Source: Clostridia bacterium (GTDB taxonomy: Bacteria; Bacillota; Clostridia; Christensenellales; Aristaeellaceae). From it: 40,795 nt of DNA. The stretch covers positions 1 to 40,795 of the forward strand of contig JAUNMW010000005.1 in the NCBI GenBank assembly GCA_030537395.1, written 5' to 3'. How positions within the stretch are numbered: the first letter of the stretch is position 1; the number at the start of each line of letters is the position of its first letter. A program made the position numbers and the translations under genes. Below the pieces are notes generated by a model. That model was not told where the DNA came from and ran no database searches. It saw only the letters and a program-made list of their open reading frames with translations. Positions 1-6,431 of the stretch are shown here, piece after piece.

Positions 1-940
1 TCATCAGCACCCATAGCACGGCGATCATACCCGCAATCAGCAGCCCTACGCACAGCGCGATCCACAGAGAAAACGTGCTGCTGTAATTCCCAGGCCATCC
101 GATATTGGGGCGGGCTAGCACATAGGTAAAGCCGCTTACTGCGCTGGGGCTTTCCACCAGCAGCACCTCCTGCCCATCCTGCAGGCGGCGTGATTGGTTG
201 TTGATATCCGTTATGGGCAGCTTTGTTCCAACGAGGGCCGCGTCCGCAGCGCTCCAGATCACGCCCTGATAATCGGATAAGAAAATCATATCCTCGTCGC
301 CCAGGGTACGCAGGGAATTGCGCAGCATTTCATGCAGCCTGTCCTCCCGCACCGCCGCAACGATCATGGGCGCGCTTTGCTCCGGGAAAACGCCGGGAAG
401 GGGGCGAACATACACGATATATGGCGCCTCCTCGCCGTTCTCCGGAAAATTCAGCCTCAGCCATACCGTGCTTTCCGGCGCGAGCCTCGTTAAGAAGGCA
501 TAGCTGCTTTCCCGCACTTTGTATTTTTTGTCATCCAAAAAGTGCACGCCGTCAGAGCCAACCGCCATTTTCATATCGGGAAAATACAACTCAACCCGGT
601 CGCAGGGCGATGTGGCGGCACAGGATGCGGCACACCAGGCAGATAAGGCCCGGATCCCTGTGCTGTCTGCTTCTCCTTTTCGGGATACGGACTGCGCCGT
701 TTCCGCCAGCCCCTCCTTGCCACCCAGCCTGCGGGCAGGCTCATTCTCAAATGGCTCCATGATCTGGAAATCGGCGTTATCGGAAAGAATGGTTGCTTCC
801 TCTCGAAGCGTGCTGTACTGTTCCCGGCTGAGAATCGATGAATAAACCAACACAAAAATCGCCATCAGCGTAACAGCAATGACGGTAAAAATCAAAATAA
901 TAAATATGCTGGCCAGATTCACCATCCGCTTGCCCTTCAC
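1..940 (-). CDS. Membrane-anchored extracytoplasmic sensor of a regulator or kinase (3' end outside window)
   Basis: This reading frame is open from a GTG at 940 to the left edge, so the C-terminal part is missing. An AAGGAGG at 949-955 sits 8 bases before the GTG, while the nearby ATG at 948 runs into a stop after three codons, which fixes the start. The visible 313 residues show a transmembrane segment at about residues 8-28, an extracytoplasmic region of about 255 residues, and a second transmembrane segment at about 288-310 just before the cut. This two-TM, Cache-like layout is known from YesM-type histidine kinases and from membrane-bound AraC-family regulators of Clostridia and Paenibacillus. 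Both types commonly lie beside LplABC/YtcPQ importers, as here. I infer that it senses a sugar or glycan fragment and controls the importer genes at 2594-6160. The output domain cannot be seen, so kinase versus AraC is undecided. Confidence 0.75.
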   Translation of the reverse strand, partial: MKGKRMVNLASIFIILIFTVIAVTLMAIFVLVYSSILSREQYSTLREEATILSDNADFQIMEPFENEPARRLGGKEGLAETAQSVSRKGEADSTGIRALSAWCAASCAATSPCDRVELYFPDMKMAVGSDGVHFLDDKKYKVRESSYAFLTRLAPESTVWLRLNFPENGEEAPYIVYVRPLPGVFPEQSAPMIVAAVREDRLHEMLRNSLRTLGDEDMIFLSDYQGVIWSAADAALVGTKLPITDINNQSRRLQDGQEVLLVESPSAVSGFTYVLARPNIGWPGNYSSTFSLWIALCVGLLIAGMIAVLWVLM

Positions 941-1085
941 GGCTGCATCCTCCTTATTCGGAAACGCTTTTTCTTTTCATCAATAAACTGTTTATAAAGA
1001 GTGAATGAATAATTGCTCGATAAAAGCGATGAAGCGAGGGACGTTGCGGCCCTCGTGCCTCTGCATGCAGTATTCACACTTCACA

Positions 1086-1098
1086 ATACAGGCTGTAT
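1086..1098. promoter_or_regulatory. Palindrome on the -10/start region of the sensor promoter (possible operator)
   Basis: The sequence ATACAG-G-CTGTAT is a 6-bp perfect inverted repeat around one base. It overlaps the TATAAT of the sensor promoter by two bases and covers the expected transcription start. Repressor sites often sit there. The function is inferred from position only. Confidence 0.3.
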
Positions 1099-1125
1099 TA
1101 TACCAGAAAAAACGTTTTTCCGCAA
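1097..1125 (-). promoter_or_regulatory. Promoter of the sensor/regulator gene
   Basis: On the minus strand a perfect TATAAT (1102-1097) is preceded by TGG, making an extended -10, and by a weak -35 TTGCGG (1125-1120) at a 17-base spacing. It points to the GTG at 940. Confidence 0.6.
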
Positions 1126-1262
1126 TATTAGGAGGCGCTTTTGCCTGCCGTATTTCGATTATCGCGCCAGGAATCAACCGATGATCAGGCAAAACTGGGC
1201 AGGAACGTAGGTGGACCTTACAAGGGAGCTTAGATAGATACTTTCCGCGTATCAGTCACCGA

Positions 1263-2285
1263 TTATGCTGACGGTTCAAAATCCTTCACGAACACCATTT
1301 CTGTGCGGATGTTCCAGGGATCATCCTTGGATATATCAAAAACGCGCCCGCCGCGCAGGCGTTCCCGGTCGTGCCCCGGATCGTTGTCCCGGGTGCCGTA
1401 GGCTTCATAGCCGATGCTGCCGTCAAAGCCCATGCGGATGCCGCAATAAATGCCGTCGAAGGTGTTGATGTGATCGTGGCCCGCAAACATGGCTTTTACG
1501 TCCCCGCGCTGGAAGGCGGCGGCGAAGATGCCGGAATTGATTTCAGACGTGCTGAGCCTCTCGTTATATTCCCCCCGAAGCTGGGTGCGGTTCGCGTTGC
1601 GCAGAATGCCATGAAATTCGATCAGGGGGATGTGGAACATCATCAGGGACGGGATTTTGTGGCCGCATAGATTTTCCAGTGCCACCGACGTGTTCCAATA
1701 CCACATCACCTGTTCAAACCGGATAAAATCGTAGTCTGAATGGGATACGATGGGGCTTGGCATCATCACGTCCCAGTACAGATCGCCCGAATAATTCAGC
1801 GGAACGGTTTGGGTTTTAAAATCCTGTTGGGAATCGATGCCCCATACGCCGAACAGCGGTTCGTCGTTATCATCCAGAATGGGCAGGAAATAATTGCCTT
1901 CTCCGGGCAGCTCCTTGGGACCGGCTTTGGATACACACCAAGGATACCGCTCATACGCCGCTTCCTGATATGCTTTGGATACCTCGGGCGTCTGATCATG
2001 ATTGCCGAATACATGCGCCCAGGGGATATGCCGCTTTTCCATGGGCTCGGCAATCCGGGCCAGCAATTCTTCAAACATTTCGGTGCTGGTAAAGGCGGCC
2101 ACATTGTCCCCGTTTAAAAGCACCAGATCAGGCTTGGTTCCGTCGATCAGGGTTTCCATGGCGCGAAGGGTTCTCTCCTCCTTGCCGGGCTTCAAATGCG
2201 CGTCGCTCATCATGAGGATGCGGTAGCCGCCGTCTTTGCGGAAACGAAGGGGATGCCTGGTTTGGAAGGTATCAGGTAAACGCAT
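1263..2285 (-). CDS. Calcineurin-like metallophosphoesterase
   Basis: The 340-residue protein starts at the ATG at 2285, where AGAAAGGAAA lies upstream; an in-frame ATG further upstream would add 23 residues of unlikely composition. The metallophosphoesterase motifs are in order: MSDAHL near residue 26, LLNGDN near residue 58, FGNHDQ near residue 95, a mid-protein MMFHIPL, and GHDH near residue 270. These are the metal-binding Asp, Asn and His residues of the purple-acid-phosphatase/Dcr2-like branch. No signal peptide or transmembrane segment is seen, so it should be cytosolic. It lies downstream of the sugar ABC importer on the same strand, but a hairpin array separates them. A role in dephosphorylating a compound linked to the imported sugar is possible, but the substrate cannot be read from the sequence. 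Confidence 0.85.
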   Translation of the reverse strand: MRLPDTFQTRHPLRFRKDGGYRILMMSDAHLKPGKEERTLRAMETLIDGTKPDLVLLNGDNVAAFTSTEMFEELLARIAEPMEKRHIPWAHVFGNHDQTPEVSKAYQEAAYERYPWCVSKAGPKELPGEGNYFLPILDDNDEPLFGVWGIDSQQDFKTQTVPLNYSGDLYWDVMMPSPIVSHSDYDFIRFEQVMWYWNTSVALENLCGHKIPSLMMFHIPLIEFHGILRNANRTQLRGEYNERLSTSEINSGIFAAAFQRGDVKAMFAGHDHINTFDGIYCGIRMGFDGSIGYEAYGTRDNDPGHDRERLRGGRVFDISKDDPWNIRTEMVFVKDFEPSA

Positions 2286-2329
2286 GCCTGTGTTTCCTTT
2301 CTGCCGAATGACCGGCCAGCATACAGAAG

Positions 2330-2352
2330 GGGGCCGTCGCACGGGCGGCCCC
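2330..2352 (-). terminator. GC-rich hairpin upstream of the phosphoesterase
   Basis: GGGGCCG and CGGCCCC pair around a 9-base loop. On the minus strand no T-run follows, so it may be a weak terminator, a processing site or a stabilising 5' hairpin for the phosphoesterase mRNA. Confidence 0.35.
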
Positions 2353-2373
2353 ACAGGTTACAGGGAATATGAA

Positions 2374-2600
2374 GCGGAAATCAGCCGCAGGCTGATTATC
2401 CGTCCAGCCTGGCCGCATTCAGCGAGCACGGCTGGCATCAACGGATTTGATGAGGAAATCAGCCGCAGGCTGATTGTCCGTCCAGCCGGGCCGCGTTTAG
2501 CGAGCACGGCTGGCATCAACGGATTTGATGAGGAAATCAGCCGCAGGCTGATTGTCCGTCCAGCCGGGCCGCGTTTAGCGAGCACGGCTGGCATCAACGG
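2374..2600 (-). repeat. 78-bp tandem repeat array, about 2.9 units, each with two hairpins
   Basis: Units run 2374-2451, 2452-2529 and 2530-2600. The second and third are identical over the shared length, and the first differs at scattered positions. Each unit holds a perfect short hairpin (AATCAGCC, GCA loop, GGCTGATT) and a longer one with CCAGCCG/CGGCTGG arms. The TGA stop of the binding-protein gene at 2594-2596 lies inside the last unit, so in the transcript the array begins exactly at the end of that gene. It fills most of the 308-base gap between 2286 and 2593; the remainder holds only the hairpin at 2330-2352 and the ribosome binding site of the phosphoesterase. Transcript-stabilising or attenuating hairpins are the likely effect. 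Confidence 0.85.
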
Positions 2601-4180
2601 GAATGATACCATTCATTGGCTTCTTCGGTGATCTTAGCGCCTCCCATGTCGTTCCACTGCTTCACGAAGTCTTCAAAGGCTTCCACGGGCTTTTCGCCGG
2701 TGATGATCTGCACATAGGTGGTCTTGCGCAGGGTGTCCAGGTTCTCCCAATACTGGGGCATGGAAGCGGTGGTGATGGGCAGCATGGTGTTGGAATAGCC
2801 GCCGGTGCGGAACTGGGGCAGGGTCTTGGCCCATTCGTACTGGGCGGGCTTTACGCGCATGGCGAAGAAGGGATTCTGCAGGGTGTTGAACATATTGGTG
2901 TGGGTGCCTTCGTCAGCGCGCTCATGACCTTCCTTCGCCACATAGCCCAGCAGATCGTCATAGTCGTACTGATCGGATTCCAGATCCCAGTTCCAAATCT
3001 TCAGCCAGGTGTCGAAATCGGAACCGATGGTGTTGATGATTTCCAGGATGCGGGCCACCTTGGCGGGCTGATCGGCCAGCTTGTAGCTGAACACCATGGC
3101 TTCGTCGGTGGTCAGGCCCCAGCTTTCGCCGCCCTGCTTGCCGTCCGGGCCGGTGGGATTGTAGCCGATCACCATCTTGTCATAACCCACGGTGGCCGCG
3201 AAGGTACGCATGGTGCGGCCATACTGGAAGTTGCCGCCTTCGCCGGTTTCCTCATTTTTGGGGCCGTCGAAGTCCGGAGCCAGATGATAGTAAGCACCGG
3301 AGGAGGAGAAGCCGATCTGGCCGTTTTCAAAGGGAACGGACAGAGCCCAGTAGCCGCCCTGGTTTTCACCGGTGATGAATTCGGGGTCAATCAAGCCATC
3401 CTTGTACCACTTGGCCAGCAGGGTCAGGGCATCCTTCATGCCGGGATACACGCCGCCGTAAACCAGGTTGCCTTCTCCATCATCCACCCAGCGATCCGGC
3501 AGGGCGCCGAAAGCGCCGAAGATGGGGTTCATGCCGGTGAGGCTCAGGGCGTAAGTGTCCTTTTCGCCGTTACCATCGGGGTCTTCATTAGCAAACTTGT
3601 AGAACACTTCTTCGCATTCTTCCAGCGTCATGGGCACTTTGCCGTCGGTATAGCCGAATTTGGCCAGCCAGTCGGAACGCCAGAAGGGCGCGTAGTTGAA
3701 ATAACCGTCGCCGTTGACGCGGGGGAGGCCGTAGTTATGGCCGTTGTAGCTGACGGTACTGAAGCACCCGGGATCATATTCCATCAGCCATTCATAGCTT
3801 TCCGGCATGCACTGCTGGATCACTTCCAGGGGCAGTTCCATGACCACGCCCTGCTTGATCCACTTGGAGAACTGCTGTGCGTTCTGCAGCATGAACACAT
3901 CGGGGATTTCGCCGCCGGCGATGCGGGCGGTAAGCAGTTCATCGTAGTTTTCGCGTTCAACAAACCAGACGTTCAGCTTTACATTGAACTTTTCCTCCAG
4001 CCAGGCAACCACGGTGTCACCTTCCGGGATGGCGTCGGTATCGTGACCGGCCAGCCATTCAATGGTGATCGTTTCTTCCGGGTTGGATACGTATTTGCTC
4101 AGGTCCAATTCAGCCAGCGCGTGCGCGGCGCAGCCCAGGGTCAGGAGCAAAGCGAGGAGCAGGGCAATACCTTTCTTCAT
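2594..4180 (-). CDS. Extracellular solute-binding protein of a sugar ABC importer (LplA/YtcQ type)
   Basis: The 528-residue product has an N-terminal signal (KK followed by a run of Leu/Ala) and then a type-2 periplasmic-binding fold typical of the large binding proteins of oligosaccharide importers in Clostridia. The lipobox is poor: the first Cys is preceded by TLG, and an ALA-E site just behind it looks like a signal-peptidase-I site. It could therefore be either a lipoprotein or a released protein. An AAAGGAGG ribosome binding site precedes the ATG at 4180. It is the third gene after two permeases, with a 98-base gap, and the importer's ATPase is absent, as is usual for this family, which borrows a shared MsmX-type ATPase. 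The ligand is probably a plant or host glycan fragment; this is inferred from the divergent GH127-like gene. Confidence 0.88.
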   Translation of the reverse strand: MKKGIALLLALLLTLGCAAHALAELDLSKYVSNPEETITIEWLAGHDTDAIPEGDTVVAWLEEKFNVKLNVWFVERENYDELLTARIAGGEIPDVFMLQNAQQFSKWIKQGVVMELPLEVIQQCMPESYEWLMEYDPGCFSTVSYNGHNYGLPRVNGDGYFNYAPFWRSDWLAKFGYTDGKVPMTLEECEEVFYKFANEDPDGNGEKDTYALSLTGMNPIFGAFGALPDRWVDDGEGNLVYGGVYPGMKDALTLLAKWYKDGLIDPEFITGENQGGYWALSVPFENGQIGFSSSGAYYHLAPDFDGPKNEETGEGGNFQYGRTMRTFAATVGYDKMVIGYNPTGPDGKQGGESWGLTTDEAMVFSYKLADQPAKVARILEIINTIGSDFDTWLKIWNWDLESDQYDYDDLLGYVAKEGHERADEGTHTNMFNTLQNPFFAMRVKPAQYEWAKTLPQFRTGGYSNTMLPITTASMPQYWENLDTLRKTTYVQIITGEKPVEAFEDFVKQWNDMGGAKITEEANEWYHSR

Positions 4181-4243
4181 GGGGATACCTCCTTTTATTA
4201 TTATCAGAGACCACGCTCTGATTAGGGTCCATTTTGGGGATTT

Positions 4244-4269
4244 GACAGAAAACGCTCAACGCTTCTGTC
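4244..4269 (-). other. Intercistronic hairpin between permease and binding-protein genes
   Basis: GACAGAA and TTCTGTC pair around a 12-base loop just after the permease stop codon, with no following T-run. Such hairpins often mark processing sites that let the binding-protein mRNA accumulate above that of the permeases. Confidence 0.3.
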
Positions 4270-4278
4270 TGCTTTTCT

Positions 4279-5199
4279 TTATCCTTTCAGCGATCCGATC
4301 AAAACGCCTTTCACAAAATACTTTTGCAGGAAGGGATATACACAGATGATGGGGAGGGTAGCCAGCATGATGGACGCGGCGCGGAGCGTGACAATGTCCG
4401 TATCGGTCGTGTTGGCTACGGCTTCGCTGGCGGCGGTCATTTCCTTGGAATCCGTCAGGATAATGCGGCGCAGCACCACCTGCAGCACAAATTTCTTGGG
4501 GTCGGTGATATACAGCAGGCAATTGAAATAGGCGTTCCAGTTGCTCACGATCACCCACAGGCTGATGGTGGCCAGGATCGGCACGCTCAGGGGCAGCATG
4601 ATCCGCCACAGCACCTGCCAGCTGTTGGCACCGTCAATGGTGGCGGCTTCCTCCAGATCGTTGGGCAGGGTCATGAAATAGTTCCGGGCAATGATCACGT
4701 GGGAAGTGCTGATGCAGTGAGGCAGCAGGATGGCGAAAAAGCTGTTGCGCATGTGCAGCGTATTATTGACCAGCAGATAAGTGGGGATCATGCCGCCGGA
4801 AACGAACATGGTAACCAGGATCAGCGTGGTAAACAGGCCTCGAAAGGGCAGATCCTTCTTGGACAGCGGGTACGCCGACAGCACCACGCCCGTGATGGAT
4901 AAGGCCCAGCCCAGTACGCAGACGATGAGGGTGTTTTTATATCCGCTCCACAGAAAATTGGCGCTGAGCATATGGCGGTAAGCGTCGGTGGAGAATTCCC
5001 GGGGCCACAGCCGGAACCCGGAGGCAGACGCATAATTGGGTGTGGTAAAGGAATTCACCAGCACGTGCCAGTAGGGATAAACGAAGGTGATGCTCAGCAA
5101 AGCGAAAAACAGGATCAGAAACGCCTGAAAAAACGGTTCGCCCTTGCTTTCATAGATCCGGTGCTTTTTCTTGCCGCGCGGCGCGGGCACACTGCTCAT
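4279..5199 (-). CDS. Carbohydrate ABC transporter permease (LplC/YtcP type)
   Basis: The 306-residue protein has six likely transmembrane segments and the permease EAA loop, EEAATIDGANSWQVLWRIMLP, near residues 190-210, which docks to the ATPase. The ATG at 5199 has AAGGAGGG seven bases upstream and is preferred over the ATG at 5226, which has none and would overlap the upstream gene by 14 bases. The N-terminal RIYESKGE-PFF segment is typical of the second permease of LplABC-type systems. It forms a heterodimeric channel with the 5213-6160 product and receives sugar from the 2594-4180 binding protein. The gene begins 13 bases after the upstream permease stop. Confidence 0.92.
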   Translation of the reverse strand: MSSVPAPRGKKKHRIYESKGEPFFQAFLILFFALLSITFVYPYWHVLVNSFTTPNYASASGFRLWPREFSTDAYRHMLSANFLWSGYKNTLIVCVLGWALSITGVVLSAYPLSKKDLPFRGLFTTLILVTMFVSGGMIPTYLLVNNTLHMRNSFFAILLPHCISTSHVIIARNYFMTLPNDLEEAATIDGANSWQVLWRIMLPLSVPILATISLWVIVSNWNAYFNCLLYITDPKKFVLQVVLRRIILTDSKEMTAASEAVANTTDTDIVTLRAASIMLATLPIICVYPFLQKYFVKGVLIGSLKG

Positions 5200-5212
5200 A
5201 TTGCTTCCCTCC

Positions 5213-6160
5213 TTACCACAATCCATATTCGTTGATGCGCTTGGATAAGAAATTGGCGCTGAGCACCAGTACCAGGGAAATCAGGTTCCGAAACAGTTCC
5301 ACGGCGGTGGCATAGCCATAATCCAGGTTTTTTACGCCCTGGCGGTAAATAAATGTACCCAGCACGTCGCCCACGTTAAGCACCGCGTCGTTGAGCAGAT
5401 TAAAAATCTGGTCGAAATCGTCCTCTACCAGGCTGCCCATGGAAAGGATCAGCATAATGGTCACCACCGGGGTGATCCCAGGCAGCGTCACATGCCAAAT
5501 TCTGGCCCAGCGGCCGCAGCCGTCCACCCGCGCTGCGTCGTACAATTCCTCGTTGACGCCGCCCAGCGCGGCCAGATACACAATGGAGCCCCAGCCGATC
5601 CCCTTCCAGATGCCGGTTACCACCAAGGTGCCCTGGAAGTATTTGGGGTCTCCCAGGAAATAGATGCTGTCAAATCCCATGGATCTAAGCAAACTGTTGA
5701 CGGGACCCCGGGTAGGGGAAAGGATCACCATGAAAATACCCGTCAGGATGACCCAGGAAATAAAGTGGGGAAGGTAACTGAGGGACTGCACCACTCGTTT
5801 GTATTTCTGTGCCCGCAGTTCATTCAGCATCAGCGCCAGAATGATGGGGGCGGGAAAACCGAACACGAATTTCAGCGCCGCGATGGTGACTGTGTTCCGA
5901 AACACATTCCAGAAGTTGTAGCTGTTAAACAGCCTGTTAAAATTATCAAAGCCCACCCATGGGCTGCCCATAATGCCTTTGAGCAGTTGAAATTCCTTGA
6001 ACGCCAGCGTGATGCCGTACAAAGGTCCGTATTTGAACAGCAGGTACCAGCAGATCACCGGCAGGATCATGAGCAGATGCAGCTTGTGTTTTCTCACCCG
6101 GCGCAGGAAGGAACGCCGTTTTTTGAGCCGGTCCGCCGCACTTAAAGCTGTCACGGCCAT
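5213..6160 (-). CDS. Carbohydrate ABC transporter permease (LplB type)
   Basis: The product of about 313-315 residues has six predicted transmembrane segments and the EAA loop, EELYDAARVDGCGRWARIWH, near residues 205-225. LplB-type features include the N-terminal YLLFKYGPLYGITLAFK stretch and a C-terminal SKRINEYGLW. The ATG at 6160 follows AGGAGG by only two bases, whereas a GTG two codons later (6154) has the usual eight, so translation may start at the GTG. It is the first gene of the importer operon and is divergent from the GH127-like gene, with a 271-base regulatory region between them. Confidence 0.92.
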   Translation of the reverse strand: MAVTALSAADRLKKRRSFLRRVRKHKLHLLMILPVICWYLLFKYGPLYGITLAFKEFQLLKGIMGSPWVGFDNFNRLFNSYNFWNVFRNTVTIAALKFVFGFPAPIILALMLNELRAQKYKRVVQSLSYLPHFISWVILTGIFMVILSPTRGPVNSLLRSMGFDSIYFLGDPKYFQGTLVVTGIWKGIGWGSIVYLAALGGVNEELYDAARVDGCGRWARIWHVTLPGITPVVTIMLILSMGSLVEDDFDQIFNLLNDAVLNVGDVLGTFIYRQGVKNLDYGYATAVELFRNLISLVLVLSANFLSKRINEYGLW

Positions 6161-6192
6161 CGCCTCCTCGTTTCGTGGATCGCATCAGTATC

Positions 6193-6222
6193 ATATTATT
6201 TTTGACAATACCAGCGTATCAA
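6193..6222 (-). promoter_or_regulatory. Putative promoter of the ABC importer operon
   Basis: On the minus strand a -35 TTGATA (6222-6217) and a -10 TAATAT (6198-6193) are 18 bases apart. The match is moderate, as expected for a promoter needing an activator. Confidence 0.35.
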
Positions 6223-6253
6223 AAACAAAGGGAAAAAGCAAGTTAAAATATCT

Positions 6254-6351
6254 GATTTTTGTACCATTTTTATGATATTTTGCCTGTTATTTTACCAAAT
6301 ACTACATTTATGAAAGCCGCCGATTTTTTGATTTTCATACCATTTTCCTGA
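6254..6351 (+). repeat. Pair of 22-bp direct repeats in the divergent promoter region
   Basis: The copies at 6254-6275 and 6330-6351 match at 18 of 22 positions and share the core TACCATTTT. Their starts are 76 bases apart, close to seven helical turns. The right copy ends eight bases before the -35 of the GH127-like gene. AraC-family activators bind direct repeats adjacent to the -35, so these are candidate sites for the regulator of this island, perhaps the gene at 1-940. Confidence 0.5.
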
Positions 6352-6358
6352 TTACGCC

Positions 6359-6387
6359 TTTACAGTATCTGCGGATTATTGTATGAT
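6359..6387 (+). promoter_or_regulatory. Promoter of the GH127-like gene
   Basis: TTTACA (6359-6364) and TATGAT (6382-6387) are 17 bases apart, each matching five of six consensus bases. The start codon follows about 40 bases after the predicted start site. Confidence 0.7.
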
Positions 6388-6431
6388 AAAACAAATAAAA
6401 AGCCTTCCCTGCAGAAAGGCGGTATGACGCG

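Larger units (their letters stand above)
941..1262. other. Intergenic leader region with promoter and hairpin
   Basis: This 322-base gap separates the phosphoesterase from the sensor gene. It holds a minus-strand promoter (1097-1125), a 13-bp imperfectly centred palindrome on the -10 (1086-1098), a 10-bp palindrome CTGCATGCAG at 1061-1070, and a hairpin with CGAGGG/CCCTCG arms at 1035-1055. The predicted leader of about 150 nt before the GTG is long for a simple gene. No coding frame with a ribosome binding site is visible, and 1140-1262 shows nothing recognisable. Confidence 0.5.

Noticed and set aside
223..762. Plus-strand frame of 179 codons in the left edge
   Set aside because: It is antisense to the continuous minus-strand sensor frame and rich in Arg/Pro/Ser, as expected from reverse-strand reading.
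2374..2600. CRISPR array
   Set aside because: Units are contiguous with no unique spacers, and no cas genes are present.
2358..2612. Repeat-protein-like frame of 84 codons across the tandem repeats
   Set aside because: The 78-bp unit is a multiple of three, so any open frame looks like a peptide repeat. There is no ribosome binding site, and the hairpin structure explains the sequence better.
2603..4225. Long open frame of 540 codons on the plus strand
   Set aside because: It is the antisense shadow of the binding-protein gene; the minus-strand frame has a signal peptide, family motifs and a ribosome binding site, and the plus frame has a low-complexity Gly/His/Val-rich composition.
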